A stretch of DNA of 64,000 nucleotides from CAVVAY01 sp963746465 (GCA_963746465.1 CAVVAY010000007.1:756490-820489); one strand, 5' to 3'. Positions 43,462 through 52,654 are shown, numbered from the stretch's first letter. Made by a program: numbers and translations. The notes: generated by a model not told the origin, from the sequence alone.

Positions 43462-44011
43462 GTGATCAGCAGACGTAGCGGCGACCGATATCTCCGAGGC
43501 GCCGTTCTTTACGCGGCTTTCCTCGTCGGCAGAGTGCCGGTCCACCGGTTTCGTCTCTGGTTCTATCGGCGTGTGCTGCGCATGGCTATCGGGGCCAAGA
43601 CGTCGATCCACTGGCGCGCCGCCTTCTACGCGCCGGCAGGCGTAAAGATCGGCAACCACTCGATCATCGGGAACGATTGCTTCCTCGACGGGCGACGTGG
43701 CATCACGATCGGCGACTCGGTCAACATCGGTGGTCACGTCCAGATCTTCACTCTGGAGCACGATCCGCAGTCCGCTACCTTCGCGCGTCAAAGGAGGCCC
43801 CGTGGTCATCGGCGACAGGGCCTACGTGGCTACGCGGGCGACGATCCTGCCGGGCACCGTGATCGGGGAGGGCGCGGTCGTCGCTGCTGGGGCGGTGGTG
43901 ACGAAGGATGTTCCCGCCTTTGCCATCGTCGGCGGCGTCCCGGCCAAGGTGATCGGGGAGCGGACGCAGAACCTCGACTATTCCCTGGACTATCACCTTC
44001 CGTTCCAATGA
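43462..44011 (+). pseudogene. LbetaH (hexapeptide) acyltransferase, one frameshift
   Basis: The restored product is ~182 residues of the WcaF/maltose-acetyltransferase type, which O-acetylates sugars. The first frame has YAPAGVKIGNHSIIGNDCFL and ITIGDSVNIGGHVQIFTLEHD (catalytic His region). At about 43784 the frame shifts by +1, then KGGPVVIGDRAYVATRATIL and GVPAKVIGERTQNLDY follow. The total of 550 nt shows one extra base. The start is GTG at 43462 with AAGGAGGAG upstream, 4 nt after the preceding gene. A sequence error is plausible because both halves are perfectly conserved. Confidence 0.82.
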
Positions 44012-44024
44012 GCGTGAGCGGCGC

Positions 44025-45506
44025 ATGACCCCGAGCGGGCCGCAGCAGACCCAGCGAGACCGACTCGGCTCGGTCACGGCGCGAGGTGCTGTCGTGACTC
44101 TCGGCGGGCAGGGCGCACGGGTCTCGATTCAGCTGGCCTCGATCGTCGTCCTTGCGCGGTTGCTCACCCCGCGCGACTTCGGTCTGCTGGCCATGGTCGT
44201 GATCATCATCGGCATAGGAGAGATCTTTCGGGACTTCGGTCTCTCCGCGGCGGCGATCCAGGCCAAGACCTTGTCCCGTGCCCAGCGCGACAACCTGTTC
44301 TGGGCCAACGTGAGCCTGGGCTCCGCGCTGTCCCTGACGGTCATCCTCTGCGCCCCCCTGATCGCCGCCTTCTACGACCAGCAAGCCTTGGTAGCGCTCA
44401 CACGCGCTCTCGCGGTGGTCTTCCTCCTCAACGGCATGGCCACTCAGTACCGGGCCGACCTGAATCGCCGCATGCTCTTCGGACGGCTCGCCCTCGCCGA
44501 TGTGGCCGGGCAGTCACTCGGCCTCGGGACCGGCGTCTGGATGGCCCTCTCCGGCGCGGGCTACTGGGCACTCGTGGGCCAACAGGTCGTCCAGACCGCC
44601 ACGTCGCTCGTCATTGTCGTGAGCCTCGCTCGCTGGCTCCCCGGCCGACCTCGGCGAGGGGAGAACATGGCCGGGTTCATGACTTTCGGCTGGAACATGG
44701 TCAGCACGCAACTGATCGAGTACGCCAGCCGCAACCTGGACTCCTTGATCATCGGCCACCGGTTCGGTCCAGGGCCCCTGGGCGGGTACAACCGGGCCTT
44801 CCAGCTCCTCATGGTTCCCATGAGTCAGATCCGCGCGCCGACGACGACCGTCGCACTCCCGGTTCTCTCCCGGCTGCAGGACGACCAGGCCCGCTATTCC
44901 TCCTACCTTGCTCGCGGTCAGATCGCTATGGGCTACACAATGGTCGCTGGGGTAGCTCTGGCCGCCGGTGCCGCGGACCCGTTGATCATGCTCTGCCTTG
45001 GTGAGCAGTGGCGGTCCGTAGTTCCCTTGTTCCAAATCCTGGCAGTGGCGTGCACCTTTCAGACGCTGTCGTACGTCGGCTTCTGGGTGTACCTGTCCCG
45101 TGGACTGACCGCCGCCCTCCTGCGGTACACGATGGTCTCCGCAGTCCTCCGGAGCGTGTGCATTCTCGTGGGGAGCAACTGGGGCGTGACAGGTGTGGCG
45201 GCCGGGTTCGCCGTCGGGCCGCTCCTCGAGTGGCCGTTGTCCCTGTGGTGGCTGTCGCGGCTGACGGTGATACCTGTTCGAGCCTTCGTCCACGGCGCCA
45301 GTCGGATCCTGTTGCTTGCCTCATTGTCAGCAGCGAGCGCCAATCTCGCAGTGATGGCCCTGGACGGATATCACCCCGCGGTGCAACTGCTGGCTGCCGC
45401 TCTGGCGAGCAGTCTCGTCTACGTTGTGGGAGGCGTGCTCTCGCGTCGCATTCGTCAGGACGAACGCGGTGTCCTGGAGATTCTCGAGCGGGTCTTCCGC
45501 AAGTAG
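44025..45506 (+). CDS. Wzx-like polysaccharide flippase (MOP superfamily, WzxC type)
   Basis: A 493-residue integral membrane protein with about 12-14 hydrophobic helices. ARLLTPRDFGLLAMVVIIIGIGEIFRDFG-like N-terminal pattern (residues ~45-72) is the classic start of WzxC-type flippases; FGWNMVSTQLIEYASRNLDSL and FGPGPLGGYNRAFQLL are also family-like. It would turn the undecaprenyl-linked repeat unit to the outer face for the Wzy polymerase. ATG at 44025 lies 13 nt after the acyltransferase stop. It closes the plus-strand operon begun by the giant protein. Confidence 0.92.
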   Translation: MTPSGPQQTQRDRLGSVTARGAVVTLGGQGARVSIQLASIVVLARLLTPRDFGLLAMVVIIIGIGEIFRDFGLSAAAIQAKTLSRAQRDNLFWANVSLGSALSLTVILCAPLIAAFYDQQALVALTRALAVVFLLNGMATQYRADLNRRMLFGRLALADVAGQSLGLGTGVWMALSGAGYWALVGQQVVQTATSLVIVVSLARWLPGRPRRGENMAGFMTFGWNMVSTQLIEYASRNLDSLIIGHRFGPGPLGGYNRAFQLLMVPMSQIRAPTTTVALPVLSRLQDDQARYSSYLARGQIAMGYTMVAGVALAAGAADPLIMLCLGEQWRSVVPLFQILAVACTFQTLSYVGFWVYLSRGLTAALLRYTMVSAVLRSVCILVGSNWGVTGVAAGFAVGPLLEWPLSLWWLSRLTVIPVRAFVHGASRILLLASLSAASANLAVMALDGYHPAVQLLAAALASSLVYVVGGVLSRRIRQDERGVLEILERVFRK

Positions 45507-45564
45507 TCCGTCAGCACCCCACGGCAACCTCACGAAGAGTCGCGCGCCGGGGGTTCGTGATCGG

Positions 45565-45570
45565 TATCGT
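45565..45570 (+). promoter_or_regulatory. Leaderless -10 box for methyltransferase gene
   Basis: TATCGT is followed by 7 nt and the ATG at 45578. Confidence 0.45.
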
Positions 45571-45577
45571 CGGCACA

Positions 45578-46441
45578 ATGACTGCGAAGCTAGAAGGCCT
45601 CAGGGTCGTTGTCAGGCACGGGCGAAGGATGAAGGGGAAGCAGCAGCTACGGCGCGTTGACGTTGTCGGACCGACCTCGGCTCGCGTCGTCGCGGCCTTG
45701 AAGGCTGCCGCGGCAGGTGGGCCGGGCCGCGCCGACGAGCAGCGGTGGATCGAGCAGATCGAACAGATGCGCCACACCCTCGCTTCGTCGCACCAGCCAT
45801 TGGAGATCGTGGACTTCGGCGCCGGCAAGGCGAGTGATTTCGGGACCGAGAGCCGGACCATGCAGACCGGGGTGCGCACGCTGGGGCAGATGACGGCCTC
45901 GAGCAAGCCTCCCGAGTGGGCCTACCTGCTGTTCCGGCTGGTTCGGGAGCTCCGGCCTGCCACCTGCCTGGAGATGGGTGCGTGCGTCGGCATCTCGGCC
46001 GCCTATCAGTCGGCAGCGCTCACTCTCAACGGGGACGGCAAGCTCGTGACTCTTGAAGGGTCCGATGTGCTGGCCGTCCGATCAGAGCAGACCTTGCGTG
46101 AGCTGGGTCTGGGTGATCGGGCACACGTGCGGCTCGGCGCCTTCGCTGACACGTTGACGGACAGCCTCCAGGAGCTGCGGCCTCTCGAGTGGGCTTTCAT
46201 CGACGGTCATCACGACGAAGAGGCCACGCTCGAGTACATGGAGCAGATCATCCCGGCGCTTGCACCTGAGGCCGTGCTGATGTTCGACGACATCAATTGG
46301 TCGCCGGGCATGGCCAGTGCGTGGCGGGCCATCGCGTCCGATCCACGGTTCGCCCTCACGGTCGACCTACGGAGCATGGGCCTGGCCGTGGTCAGCGAGC
46401 ACGCCGAGCGGCAGCGATCCCTGGCGATCTCCTACTTCTGA
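45578..46441 (+). CDS. Class I SAM-dependent methyltransferase (Methyltransf_24-like) 1
   Basis: A 287-residue protein. The SAM-binding part is CLEMGACVGISAAYQSAAL (~130-148), with VTLEGSDVLA following. WAFIDGHHDEEATLEYM and VLMFDDINWSPGMA give the metal-binding acidic residues of O-methyltransferase-like folds. The N-terminal ~100 residues are less conserved and include FGAGKASDFG. It may O-methylate the glycan or its precursor; the substrate is not deducible. It has its own leaderless promoter 70 nt after the flippase and is convergent with the next methyltransferase. Confidence 0.78.
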   Translation: MTAKLEGLRVVVRHGRRMKGKQQLRRVDVVGPTSARVVAALKAAAAGGPGRADEQRWIEQIEQMRHTLASSHQPLEIVDFGAGKASDFGTESRTMQTGVRTLGQMTASSKPPEWAYLLFRLVRELRPATCLEMGACVGISAAYQSAALTLNGDGKLVTLEGSDVLAVRSEQTLRELGLGDRAHVRLGAFADTLTDSLQELRPLEWAFIDGHHDEEATLEYMEQIIPALAPEAVLMFDDINWSPGMASAWRAIASDPRFALTVDLRSMGLAVVSEHAERQRSLAISYF

Positions 46442-46497
46442 CGCGCCGCAGATACTCCGGACGGGCTCGCCCAGTGGCCCATGGTGTCGCCAGAACG

Positions 46498-47361
46498 TCA
46501 GCCGGTGGCGAGCTGAACCTGACCGACGAGATCATCGATCTCCGACTTTTCCTCGATGTGGTCCACCGGGACGAACCGGCCGCCTTCCCGGCGGTAAAGT
46601 CCGGCTCGTGCACTGATGCCCTTCAACCTGGGGTTGTCCACCAGAAGGAGGTGGCCGCCATCCTTGAGGCTTCGCAACAGGGCCCGCAGTGCCACGAGGA
46701 TCGCGTCATCGCTGAAGTAGAGGCGGCGAAGGAGGTTCGCCACTTTGATGACGTCCGGGGTCGGGCCCTGCCAGGGATGGAACACATTATGCACGGCGTA
46801 ATTCACGCGTTCATCGGTTGCGACCAGGGATCGAGCCTCGGGATTGAGCAGGAGCACGTCCGTGGCGACCGCCGACCGGCTGCCTCTTGCGATCAGTGGA
46901 GCGTAGAGCGCACGAACTGTCTTCGACTGCGACGGCCAAGCGACTGCTCGCGGCCCGACCACGAGGATGCACGTTCCGGCAGGGTCGTAGAAGAACACTC
47001 GACGGGACTGCTGTGCGGCACGGACGTTGAGGAAGAGATCCGCGATCGTGTAGGACTTGAAGTCCGGGAGCTTGCGGATGAGCTCGACCGACGTGGAGCC
47101 GTCGGAGGCGCCGACGTCGAGGATCGAGGCTTTCGAGAGATCGAGGTGGTCGATGAGCAGGTTGTCGGCAGCTGGGTGCCGGTTCTCGCCAGTGATCTTT
47201 ATCGTATCGCCCAGATGGAATGCTGACATTGCCGAGCTGAACTCTTGCGGTGTTGCCCCGTCATCCAGGACCACCCGCGGATCACTCCAGAAAAATCTCG
47301 ACGCGCGGCGCTCGAGGGCTGCGGGCCATCGGCCACGAATGGGTCTCACAGGTGCGAGCAT
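46498..47361 (-). CDS. SAM-dependent methyltransferase 2
   Basis: A 287-residue protein with motif I ILDVGASDGSTSVELIRKL (~79-97), YTIADLFLNVRA and a long insert before DGGHLLLVDNPRL (motif near the strand that ends the fold). The insert with DVLLLNPEARSLVATDERVNY is unlike ordinary O-methyltransferases. It lies between two other methyltransferase genes, so a role in glycan methylation is inferred. It is divergent from methyltransferase 3 (108-bp gap). ATG at 47361. Confidence 0.72.
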   Translation of the reverse strand: MLAPVRPIRGRWPAALERRASRFFWSDPRVVLDDGATPQEFSSAMSAFHLGDTIKITGENRHPAADNLLIDHLDLSKASILDVGASDGSTSVELIRKLPDFKSYTIADLFLNVRAAQQSRRVFFYDPAGTCILVVGPRAVAWPSQSKTVRALYAPLIARGSRSAVATDVLLLNPEARSLVATDERVNYAVHNVFHPWQGPTPDVIKVANLLRRLYFSDDAILVALRALLRSLKDGGHLLLVDNPRLKGISARAGLYRREGGRFVPVDHIEEKSEIDDLVGQVQLATG

Positions 47362-47457
47362 GAGGTCCAGTCTGACAGTTTGTGGGCCGCTGACGGACCC
47401 TTTCGTCCGACCGTGCGCGTTTCTTCAGACATGGCCGGACGCAAGTGCTGACATTGC

Positions 47458-47463
47458 TAGCCT
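47458..47463 (+). promoter_or_regulatory. Leaderless -10 box for methyltransferase 3
   Basis: TAGCCT is followed by 6 nt and the ATG at 47470. Confidence 0.5.
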
Positions 47464-47469
47464 TCCGCC

Positions 47470-48243
47470 ATGCGCCGCGAGCTGATGTACCGGACGGTCG
47501 GCCACCGAACGGTTCAAGGGTGGATCCTCCCCGAGATGATGACACTCGTTTCGGCGCTGTCTCGACGGCAAAGAGATGACGGGATCGCTGGGCACGTCGT
47601 CGAGATCGGCGTCCATCATGGACGATTCTGCATCGCGCTGGACCTGCTGCGCGGGCCGGACGAGAAGACATTGGCCATCGACCTCTTCGACGACCAAGAG
47701 CTGAACCCCGACCACTCAGGTCGTGGTGACCGTGACGTGTTCATCGCAAACATGAAAAGGCATGCAGGCCCACAGGACGGCCTCATCGTCCACTCGGGCG
47801 ACTCCATGCTACTGACTGGCGGTCGAGTGCGAGACTTGCTGGGTGGCGCGAGTCGGTTGTTCAGCGTCGACGGTGGTCACACCAGTGAGATCGTCCAGCG
47901 GGACATGCAGACGGCCGCGGAGGCATTGGTCTCCGGCGGCATCGTCATTGCTGACGACGTGTTCAACGAGCGATGGCCGGGCGTCGCGGAGGGCACCCAC
48001 CGGTATCTGGACCAGCCGGAGTCCTTGACTCCTTTCGGTGTCGGGTACAACAAGTTGTTGCTGACGACGTCGCGCGAACACGCCGTGGCATATCGAGACG
48101 TGATGAAGAGGGTGGCTGAGCGCCGAGCCTGGGGACATCGGGTCGTTCGGTTCCACGGCCACGATGTTGCCGTCATCCATGGTCTGCCGTTACGCCGGCG
48201 GCCGAAGAGGATGGCAAAGCAACTGCTCGGCGTGGGGCCTTAG
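47470..48243 (+). CDS. SAM-dependent methyltransferase 3 (Methyltransf_24/TylF-like)
   Basis: A 257-residue protein. VVEIGVHHGRFCIALDLL (~41-58) is motif I, TLAIDLFDDQELN binds the SAM ribose, and FSVDGGHTSEIVQRDM plus GIVIADDVFNERWPG carry the acidic metal ligands seen in macrocin-type sugar O-methyltransferases. The C-terminal ~50 residues are basic. Together with the two neighbours this suggests that the exported glycan is methylated at more than one position. It is convergent with the next glycosyltransferase. Confidence 0.78.
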   Translation: MRRELMYRTVGHRTVQGWILPEMMTLVSALSRRQRDDGIAGHVVEIGVHHGRFCIALDLLRGPDEKTLAIDLFDDQELNPDHSGRGDRDVFIANMKRHAGPQDGLIVHSGDSMLLTGGRVRDLLGGASRLFSVDGGHTSEIVQRDMQTAAEALVSGGIVIADDVFNERWPGVAEGTHRYLDQPESLTPFGVGYNKLLLTTSREHAVAYRDVMKRVAERRAWGHRVVRFHGHDVAVIHGLPLRRRPKRMAKQLLGVGP

Positions 48244-48274
48244 CCGACCCGAACGCGGCTGGGCGGTCCTGGGG

Positions 48275-49327
48275 CTAGCGAGGTGAACGGGCCAGTCCAA
48301 GGGCTGCGTCGTAGGCGTCACGATGACGCAGCCCGATCTGTGCCCACTCGCGTCTTGACAGGTCGGGCGTGGCGCGACGCGCTTCGTGGCGCACCTGCCG
48401 CAAGGCGCGCCCGAGGTCCGCGGCGTTGAGTTCCCCCTCGTACAAGATCACCCAACCTGGTCCGACCTCGGCCGCGAGGTCCTCGGTCACCACACTACGG
48501 GGGACGAGCAGTGGGCGGCCGAGCGAGAGCGCCAAGAGTGCGGCGCCGGAGTTGTGCATGTCGGCATACGGAAGCACGATGAGTTCAGCCTGACCAATCG
48601 CAGTTGCCAGTTCAGAATCAGCGACATACTCGAGACGGGCGCTGATGCGTTCATCGGTATCGCGCGCACCGTCGATGTCGGCCAGCAGCTTGGCGGCCGA
48701 TGGGTGAGGGACGATCTGACCGACCACCTGGAGCGTCGCGGATGGATCCTCGATCTCCGAGAATGCCTCGAGAAGCCGGCTGACTCCCTTATAAGGTCGG
48801 ATGAGGCCGAAAAAGAGCAACCTGCCTGGCACAGCGTCCGGAACGACATGATCGCTGAACCATGCGCGGTAGTGCCCGTGGGGGATCGTGACGGACTGGT
48901 CGGGGCGGGGCACCACCGTCCGCGGGTTGAGTCGGATCCACACTGCCGTAAGGCTGTCCGACGACCGCAGCAGTCGGCGATCGGTGTAGGCCATGGCCTC
49001 ATGAGGACTCTCGTTGTGGACAGTCCGGACCAGTGCGATGCGGGCGGCTCGCAGCCGTACGAGGAGCAAGGCGAACAGAACTCGGCGAGCATACCTCCGC
49101 ATCGGGTTCTGATCCCGGATGAGGTGCTCCGGCCAATGGACATGGAAGACCTGGTAGTCGCCGAATAACGCTGCGTGCCAAGAGAAACAGGTTGTCGTGA
49201 CGTCCTCGGGCAGAGCGTCGACGAGCTGTGACAGAAATGGGTTCGTGGTGGTGCGCGGGGTCGGGAAGGACTGGAGGACGGACAACCGCCGCGACGAGGA
49301 ACTTTTCCCAGGAGACGACGAGGTCAT
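48275..49327 (-). CDS. Glycosyltransferase, GT-B (GT4-like)
   Basis: A 350-residue GT-B enzyme. VFHVHWPEHLIR at ~58 and LVRTVHNESPHE are acceptor-domain motifs of a GumK/GT4-like group; LLFFGLIRPYKGVSRLLEAF is the donor-domain loop, followed by LIVLPYADMHNSGAALLALSLGRPLLVP with an acidic residue replaced in the usual E-x7-E, so the exact family is uncertain. ATG at 49327 overlaps the stop of the Wzy-like gene (ATGA). It is the last gene of a four-gene minus operon with the nucleotidyltransferase, Wzz/Wzc and Wzy. Confidence 0.82.
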   Translation of the reverse strand: MTSSSPGKSSSSRRLSVLQSFPTPRTTTNPFLSQLVDALPEDVTTTCFSWHAALFGDYQVFHVHWPEHLIRDQNPMRRYARRVLFALLLVRLRAARIALVRTVHNESPHEAMAYTDRRLLRSSDSLTAVWIRLNPRTVVPRPDQSVTIPHGHYRAWFSDHVVPDAVPGRLLFFGLIRPYKGVSRLLEAFSEIEDPSATLQVVGQIVPHPSAAKLLADIDGARDTDERISARLEYVADSELATAIGQAELIVLPYADMHNSGAALLALSLGRPLLVPRSVVTEDLAAEVGPGWVILYEGELNAADLGRALRQVRHEARRATPDLSRREWAQIGLRHRDAYDAALGLARSPR

Positions 49328-50712
49328 CGATCGCGCGTGGGGTCGACGGAGGGTGTCAGGGCGGACGCACCGATCCGCCGGCGGGTGGCCGTCTTCTCCC
49401 TAGCGCGACGTTCCGAGGGGCTCGGACGGTGCAGCAGCGACAGCCCCAGGGCCAGCCCGACATCGGCCATGTTGGTGAAGATGGGACCGAACAGCAGGTC
49501 CCACGAGGCTGTCAGGACCAGGAAGACCAGAAGCGCGGACGCGATGCGGTGGGCAAGGACGGTTGCCAGTGCATTGATCAACAACAACAGCATGAGACAG
49601 CCCAGCGCGAGGCCGATCATGCCGAAGTTTGACCACAGGTCCGCTATCACTGAGTGGAGCTTGAGCTGTCCGCGAAACATGTACGCGTCGCGCACCTCGT
49701 CCGGTGGCAGCCCCACGGAATCGAGGCCGGACTTCGCGTTTCTTATCTCCGAGCTGACCGGCTCGACTCCGAGGCCGAACCCACCGGGTCTGTCCTGCAT
49801 CAGCTGAAGGGTGGCTGCCCATTCCGGTCGGCCGCCGATGATCAAAGAGCCACTTCGCTCGACCTGTTCCGTCGATCGATCCTGCAGGGTTTGGCCGAAG
49901 TAGCCTCCCACCAGCAACGCACTTCCCGTGTAATAGATGGCCGCGACCAGGCCGGCCATGAGGACAACGATCGTGGCGCGACCGAGTCGTTGGTTGAGAG
50001 CTCGTGGCCTGGCGTCATAGAGACCAAGCAGGGCTGCGACGAGGCAGAATCCGAAGTAGCTGCGGTACTCGTTGGTGATGCCCACGACCCCGAGCGCGAT
50101 CAGCGAGAGGACCGTCGCGACCCACGACTTCGACTTTCCCACGAGGGCCAGCACGATGACTGTGGTCGGCAGGGCGAGCTCGTACTTCCAGGCGTTCGTC
50201 GAGGTAGGGGCCTTCGAGATGGCCGCGATCAGTGCTCCGCTGGCGTAGAAGAGTGCCACGGCGTGAAACGGAACAACTCGACGGGCCCAGAGGATCAGTC
50301 CGATGCCACCGACCGCCGAGACCACGAGAACCGTCATCACGAACGCGTTGTGGACGTGGACCCTGTGGTCTGTTACAGCCCCCGCCGACAACCACACCCC
50401 GGCGAGCAAGCTCATTCCGGTGAGGACTGTGACGGTCGTGGCCCCGTGAAAGTGGCGCAGGGATCGCAGCCACACTGGTGCGAGTGCGAGCACCACGATG
50501 AAGCCCGTGGTGGCACCGGCGAACACCAGCCGGTCGAGGCCGAGGAGGAACAACCCTGCCGCGGCGGTCAGCTGCGACACCATCGGAGACGTCGCGACCC
50601 CCACGACATCGATCCCTGGACGCACGGCATCTGCCTCAGGCGAGTCGGCCCTCCCTGCTCGACTTCCCGTCAACCGCGGCCGTCCTCCGGTAGACGCTTC
50701 GACTGCCGACAC
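49324..50712 (-). CDS. Wzy-like O-antigen polymerase/ligase membrane protein
   Basis: A 462-residue polytopic protein with about 10-12 membrane helices and one large outer loop (~255-345) containing GRPEWAATLQLMQDRPGGFGLG, the pattern of O-antigen ligase/polymerase (Wzy_C) proteins. It should join lipid-linked repeat units outside the membrane. GTG at 50712 lies 4 nt beyond the stop of the Wzz/Wzc gene, with AGGACG as ribosome site; earlier in-frame starts would lie inside that gene. The last 4 nt overlap the following glycosyltransferase. Confidence 0.82.
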   Translation of the reverse strand: MSAVEASTGGRPRLTGSRAGRADSPEADAVRPGIDVVGVATSPMVSQLTAAAGLFLLGLDRLVFAGATTGFIVVLALAPVWLRSLRHFHGATTVTVLTGMSLLAGVWLSAGAVTDHRVHVHNAFVMTVLVVSAVGGIGLILWARRVVPFHAVALFYASGALIAAISKAPTSTNAWKYELALPTTVIVLALVGKSKSWVATVLSLIALGVVGITNEYRSYFGFCLVAALLGLYDARPRALNQRLGRATIVVLMAGLVAAIYYTGSALLVGGYFGQTLQDRSTEQVERSGSLIIGGRPEWAATLQLMQDRPGGFGLGVEPVSSEIRNAKSGLDSVGLPPDEVRDAYMFRGQLKLHSVIADLWSNFGMIGLALGCLMLLLLINALATVLAHRIASALLVFLVLTASWDLLFGPIFTNMADVGLALGLSLLHRPSPSERRAREKTATRRRIGASALTPSVDPTRDR

Positions 50713-50716
50713 GAGG

Positions 50717-52177
50717 TCACACGTCCTGTGGCTGCGGGCCCTTGGCTGAGCGAACCGTGCTGACGCCATCCCCAGCCACCGGAGTTCGGGCTCGCACGAT
50801 CGTGGCGCCGGGATCGTCGATTGGTCGAGCCGCTCGTTGCGAGGCCGAGGCCGACCCGGAGGCGTGGCCGCGGAAGCGACCACTGCCGCCAACCTTGTTG
50901 AGGACGACCCCGAGCAACGGGACGTCGGCCTGCTCGAGGATGCCGACGCTCTTCCTCACCAGCGCACGAGACGTCCTTCGGCTGTCCACCACGAGAAGTA
51001 CGCCGTCAGCGCGCTGAGACAGCATCGCCGCGTCTGTCAGCGGGATCAGCGGTGGAGTGTCGAGCAGCACCACGTCATAGCGCTGCCTCAGGTCAGCCAA
51101 CAACACGCTCATCGAGTCGGATCCGAGGTACTCACCCGGGTTGTGAGGAGCCGGGCCGGCGGGGAGGACGAAGAGGTTGCTGCCGCCGCTAAGACGCTGG
51201 ATCGCTTCCTCTGCTGATGCCTCGTCGACCAGGACCGAGGAGAGCCCGACGACCTGCTCCAGACCGAGTGCGGCGGCGATCGCCGATCGACGGAGGTCCG
51301 CGTCGACCAGGAGCACTCGAACCCCTCCCGCCGCCATCGCGACGGCGAGATTCACCGCAGTGGTGGTCTTGCCCTCCCCGTGAACCGACGACGTTATGAC
51401 GATGGACCGATGACTGCCGGAGCTGAGGGAAGGGAGATTGGTGCGTATCCGCCGGAAGGATTCTGCACGAGGACCTTGGGTGCCTCCCTGGAACAGGGAG
51501 GGACTCCTGTCGAACTCGATGGTGCCGATGACAGGCGCGTCGGTGATCGTCCGGACCTCGTCCTCGCCACGCACCTTGTTGTCCGTGAGCAATCGCAGAC
51601 ATACCAGGCCGACACCCAGAGCAAGGCCAGCAGCCAGACCCGTGGCAAGATTTCTCTTCTTCTGTGGAGAGAACGGGTATCGGGGGACCGGTGCTTCCGC
51701 GACTGTCGTCACCTCTATGGGCTTGGCGTTGTCAGGACCGGTGGGAGAGAGCTGGGCCACCGTCGTCCTGAGCTGCGCGCCCACGGCGTTCGCGATCTCG
51801 GCGGCCCGCTCGGGCGATGCGTCCGTTGCGGTGATGTGGACGAGCACGGTGTCGAGGGTCACCTGGACACTCAGCGCCCCGGCCAGCCGAGCCGCGGTCG
51901 TGTCGAGCCGGAGGTCGCGAATGACCGGGTCCAGGACCACCGGCTCGGTCACCACCTCGGCGAAGGATTCGACGAGGTTCTGCGTGAAGGCGGCACCCTG
52001 GCTCAACTCGGTCACGGTGTCGCCACGTGAGAGTGAGAAGAACACGGTCGTGGTCGTTCGGTACTGCGGGGTTGCCGTCTGCGTCAGAGCCAACGCCACG
52101 GCAGCTCCGATCAGGCCGAACAGGCAGATCGTGACCCACCGCTTGCGAAGCTCGGCGAAGTAGTGGCTAGGCTCCAT
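50717..52177 (-). CDS. Polysaccharide co-polymerase fused to CpsD/Wzc-type ATPase
   Basis: A 486-residue protein. Residues ~1-190 are a Wzz domain with two membrane helices (ICLFGLIGAAVALAL and ATGLAAGLALGVGLVCL) and the Pro-rich PVPRYPFSPQKKRN before the second. Residues ~215-430 are a P-loop tyrosine-kinase-like domain: Walker A SSVHGEGKTTTAVN, Walker A' VLLVDADLRRS, Walker B VVLLDTPPLIPLTD. The C-terminal tail (~435-486) has no tyrosines, so the autophosphorylated Tyr cluster of Wzc/CpsD is missing. It should set chain length with Wzy. ATG at 52177. It is the second gene of the minus operon. Confidence 0.9.
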   Translation of the reverse strand: MEPSHYFAELRKRWVTICLFGLIGAAVALALTQTATPQYRTTTTVFFSLSRGDTVTELSQGAAFTQNLVESFAEVVTEPVVLDPVIRDLRLDTTAARLAGALSVQVTLDTVLVHITATDASPERAAEIANAVGAQLRTTVAQLSPTGPDNAKPIEVTTVAEAPVPRYPFSPQKKRNLATGLAAGLALGVGLVCLRLLTDNKVRGEDEVRTITDAPVIGTIEFDRSPSLFQGGTQGPRAESFRRIRTNLPSLSSGSHRSIVITSSVHGEGKTTTAVNLAVAMAAGGVRVLLVDADLRRSAIAAALGLEQVVGLSSVLVDEASAEEAIQRLSGGSNLFVLPAGPAPHNPGEYLGSDSMSVLLADLRQRYDVVLLDTPPLIPLTDAAMLSQRADGVLLVVDSRRTSRALVRKSVGILEQADVPLLGVVLNKVGGSGRFRGHASGSASASQRAARPIDDPGATIVRARTPVAGDGVSTVRSAKGPQPQDV

Positions 52178-52222
52178 CGCGGTTTCCTGCCATACCGCCC
52201 CGACCCGGCGCCGTACGACGCA

Positions 52223-52654
52223 TCACGAGGCATTAGTGAGAAGAATATCGAGGACCTCACGCAACCGGGTGCTCGACGTGTGGGCTGTGTAGGGGAAGTA
52301 GACGACCTTCACTCCCACCTCGGCGAAGTCGCTCTCGAGCTTGTCGCCCTTCGGCGTTCCACGCCAGTCGTCACCCTTGAAGATGACGTTGAAGCGGACC
52401 TGCTCCCAGACCTGGAGCTTCTCGGCGACGTCCTCCTCGATGGCCTGGTCCACGTATCGAATGCTCTGGACAATCTCCAGGCGCTCCTGCAGCGGGACCA
52501 CTGGCTCGACGCCCTTGGCGCGAAGCGCCATCTGGTCGGAGACGACGCCTGCGACCAGGAAGTCGCAACGACTCCGCGCGTGCTTGAGGATGTTGAGGTG
52601 CCCGACGTGGAACAGGTCATAGACCCCCGGTGCATAACCGACTGTGCGGTCCAT
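52223..52654 (-). CDS. Cytidylyltransferase-like nucleotidyltransferase (TagD/RfaE-domain type)
   Basis: A 143-residue single-domain nucleotidyltransferase. GVYDLFHVGHLNILKHA has the HxGH nucleotide-binding motif, and TSSTRLREVLD near the end is the ST/RxR motif of the family. Such enzymes activate phospho-alcohols (glycerol-3-P, ribitol-5-P, heptose-1-P) with CTP or ATP. With the CDP-alcohol transferase in the island, a CDP-polyol building block is plausible. ATG at 52654 has GGGGGC at good distance; GTG at 52660 is too close to it. It leads the nucleotidyltransferase-Wzz/Wzc-Wzy-GT operon. Confidence 0.85.
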   Translation of the reverse strand: MDRTVGYAPGVYDLFHVGHLNILKHARSRCDFLVAGVVSDQMALRAKGVEPVVPLQERLEIVQSIRYVDQAIEEDVAEKLQVWEQVRFNVIFKGDDWRGTPKGDKLESDFAEVGVKVVYFPYTAHTSSTRLREVLDILLTNAS

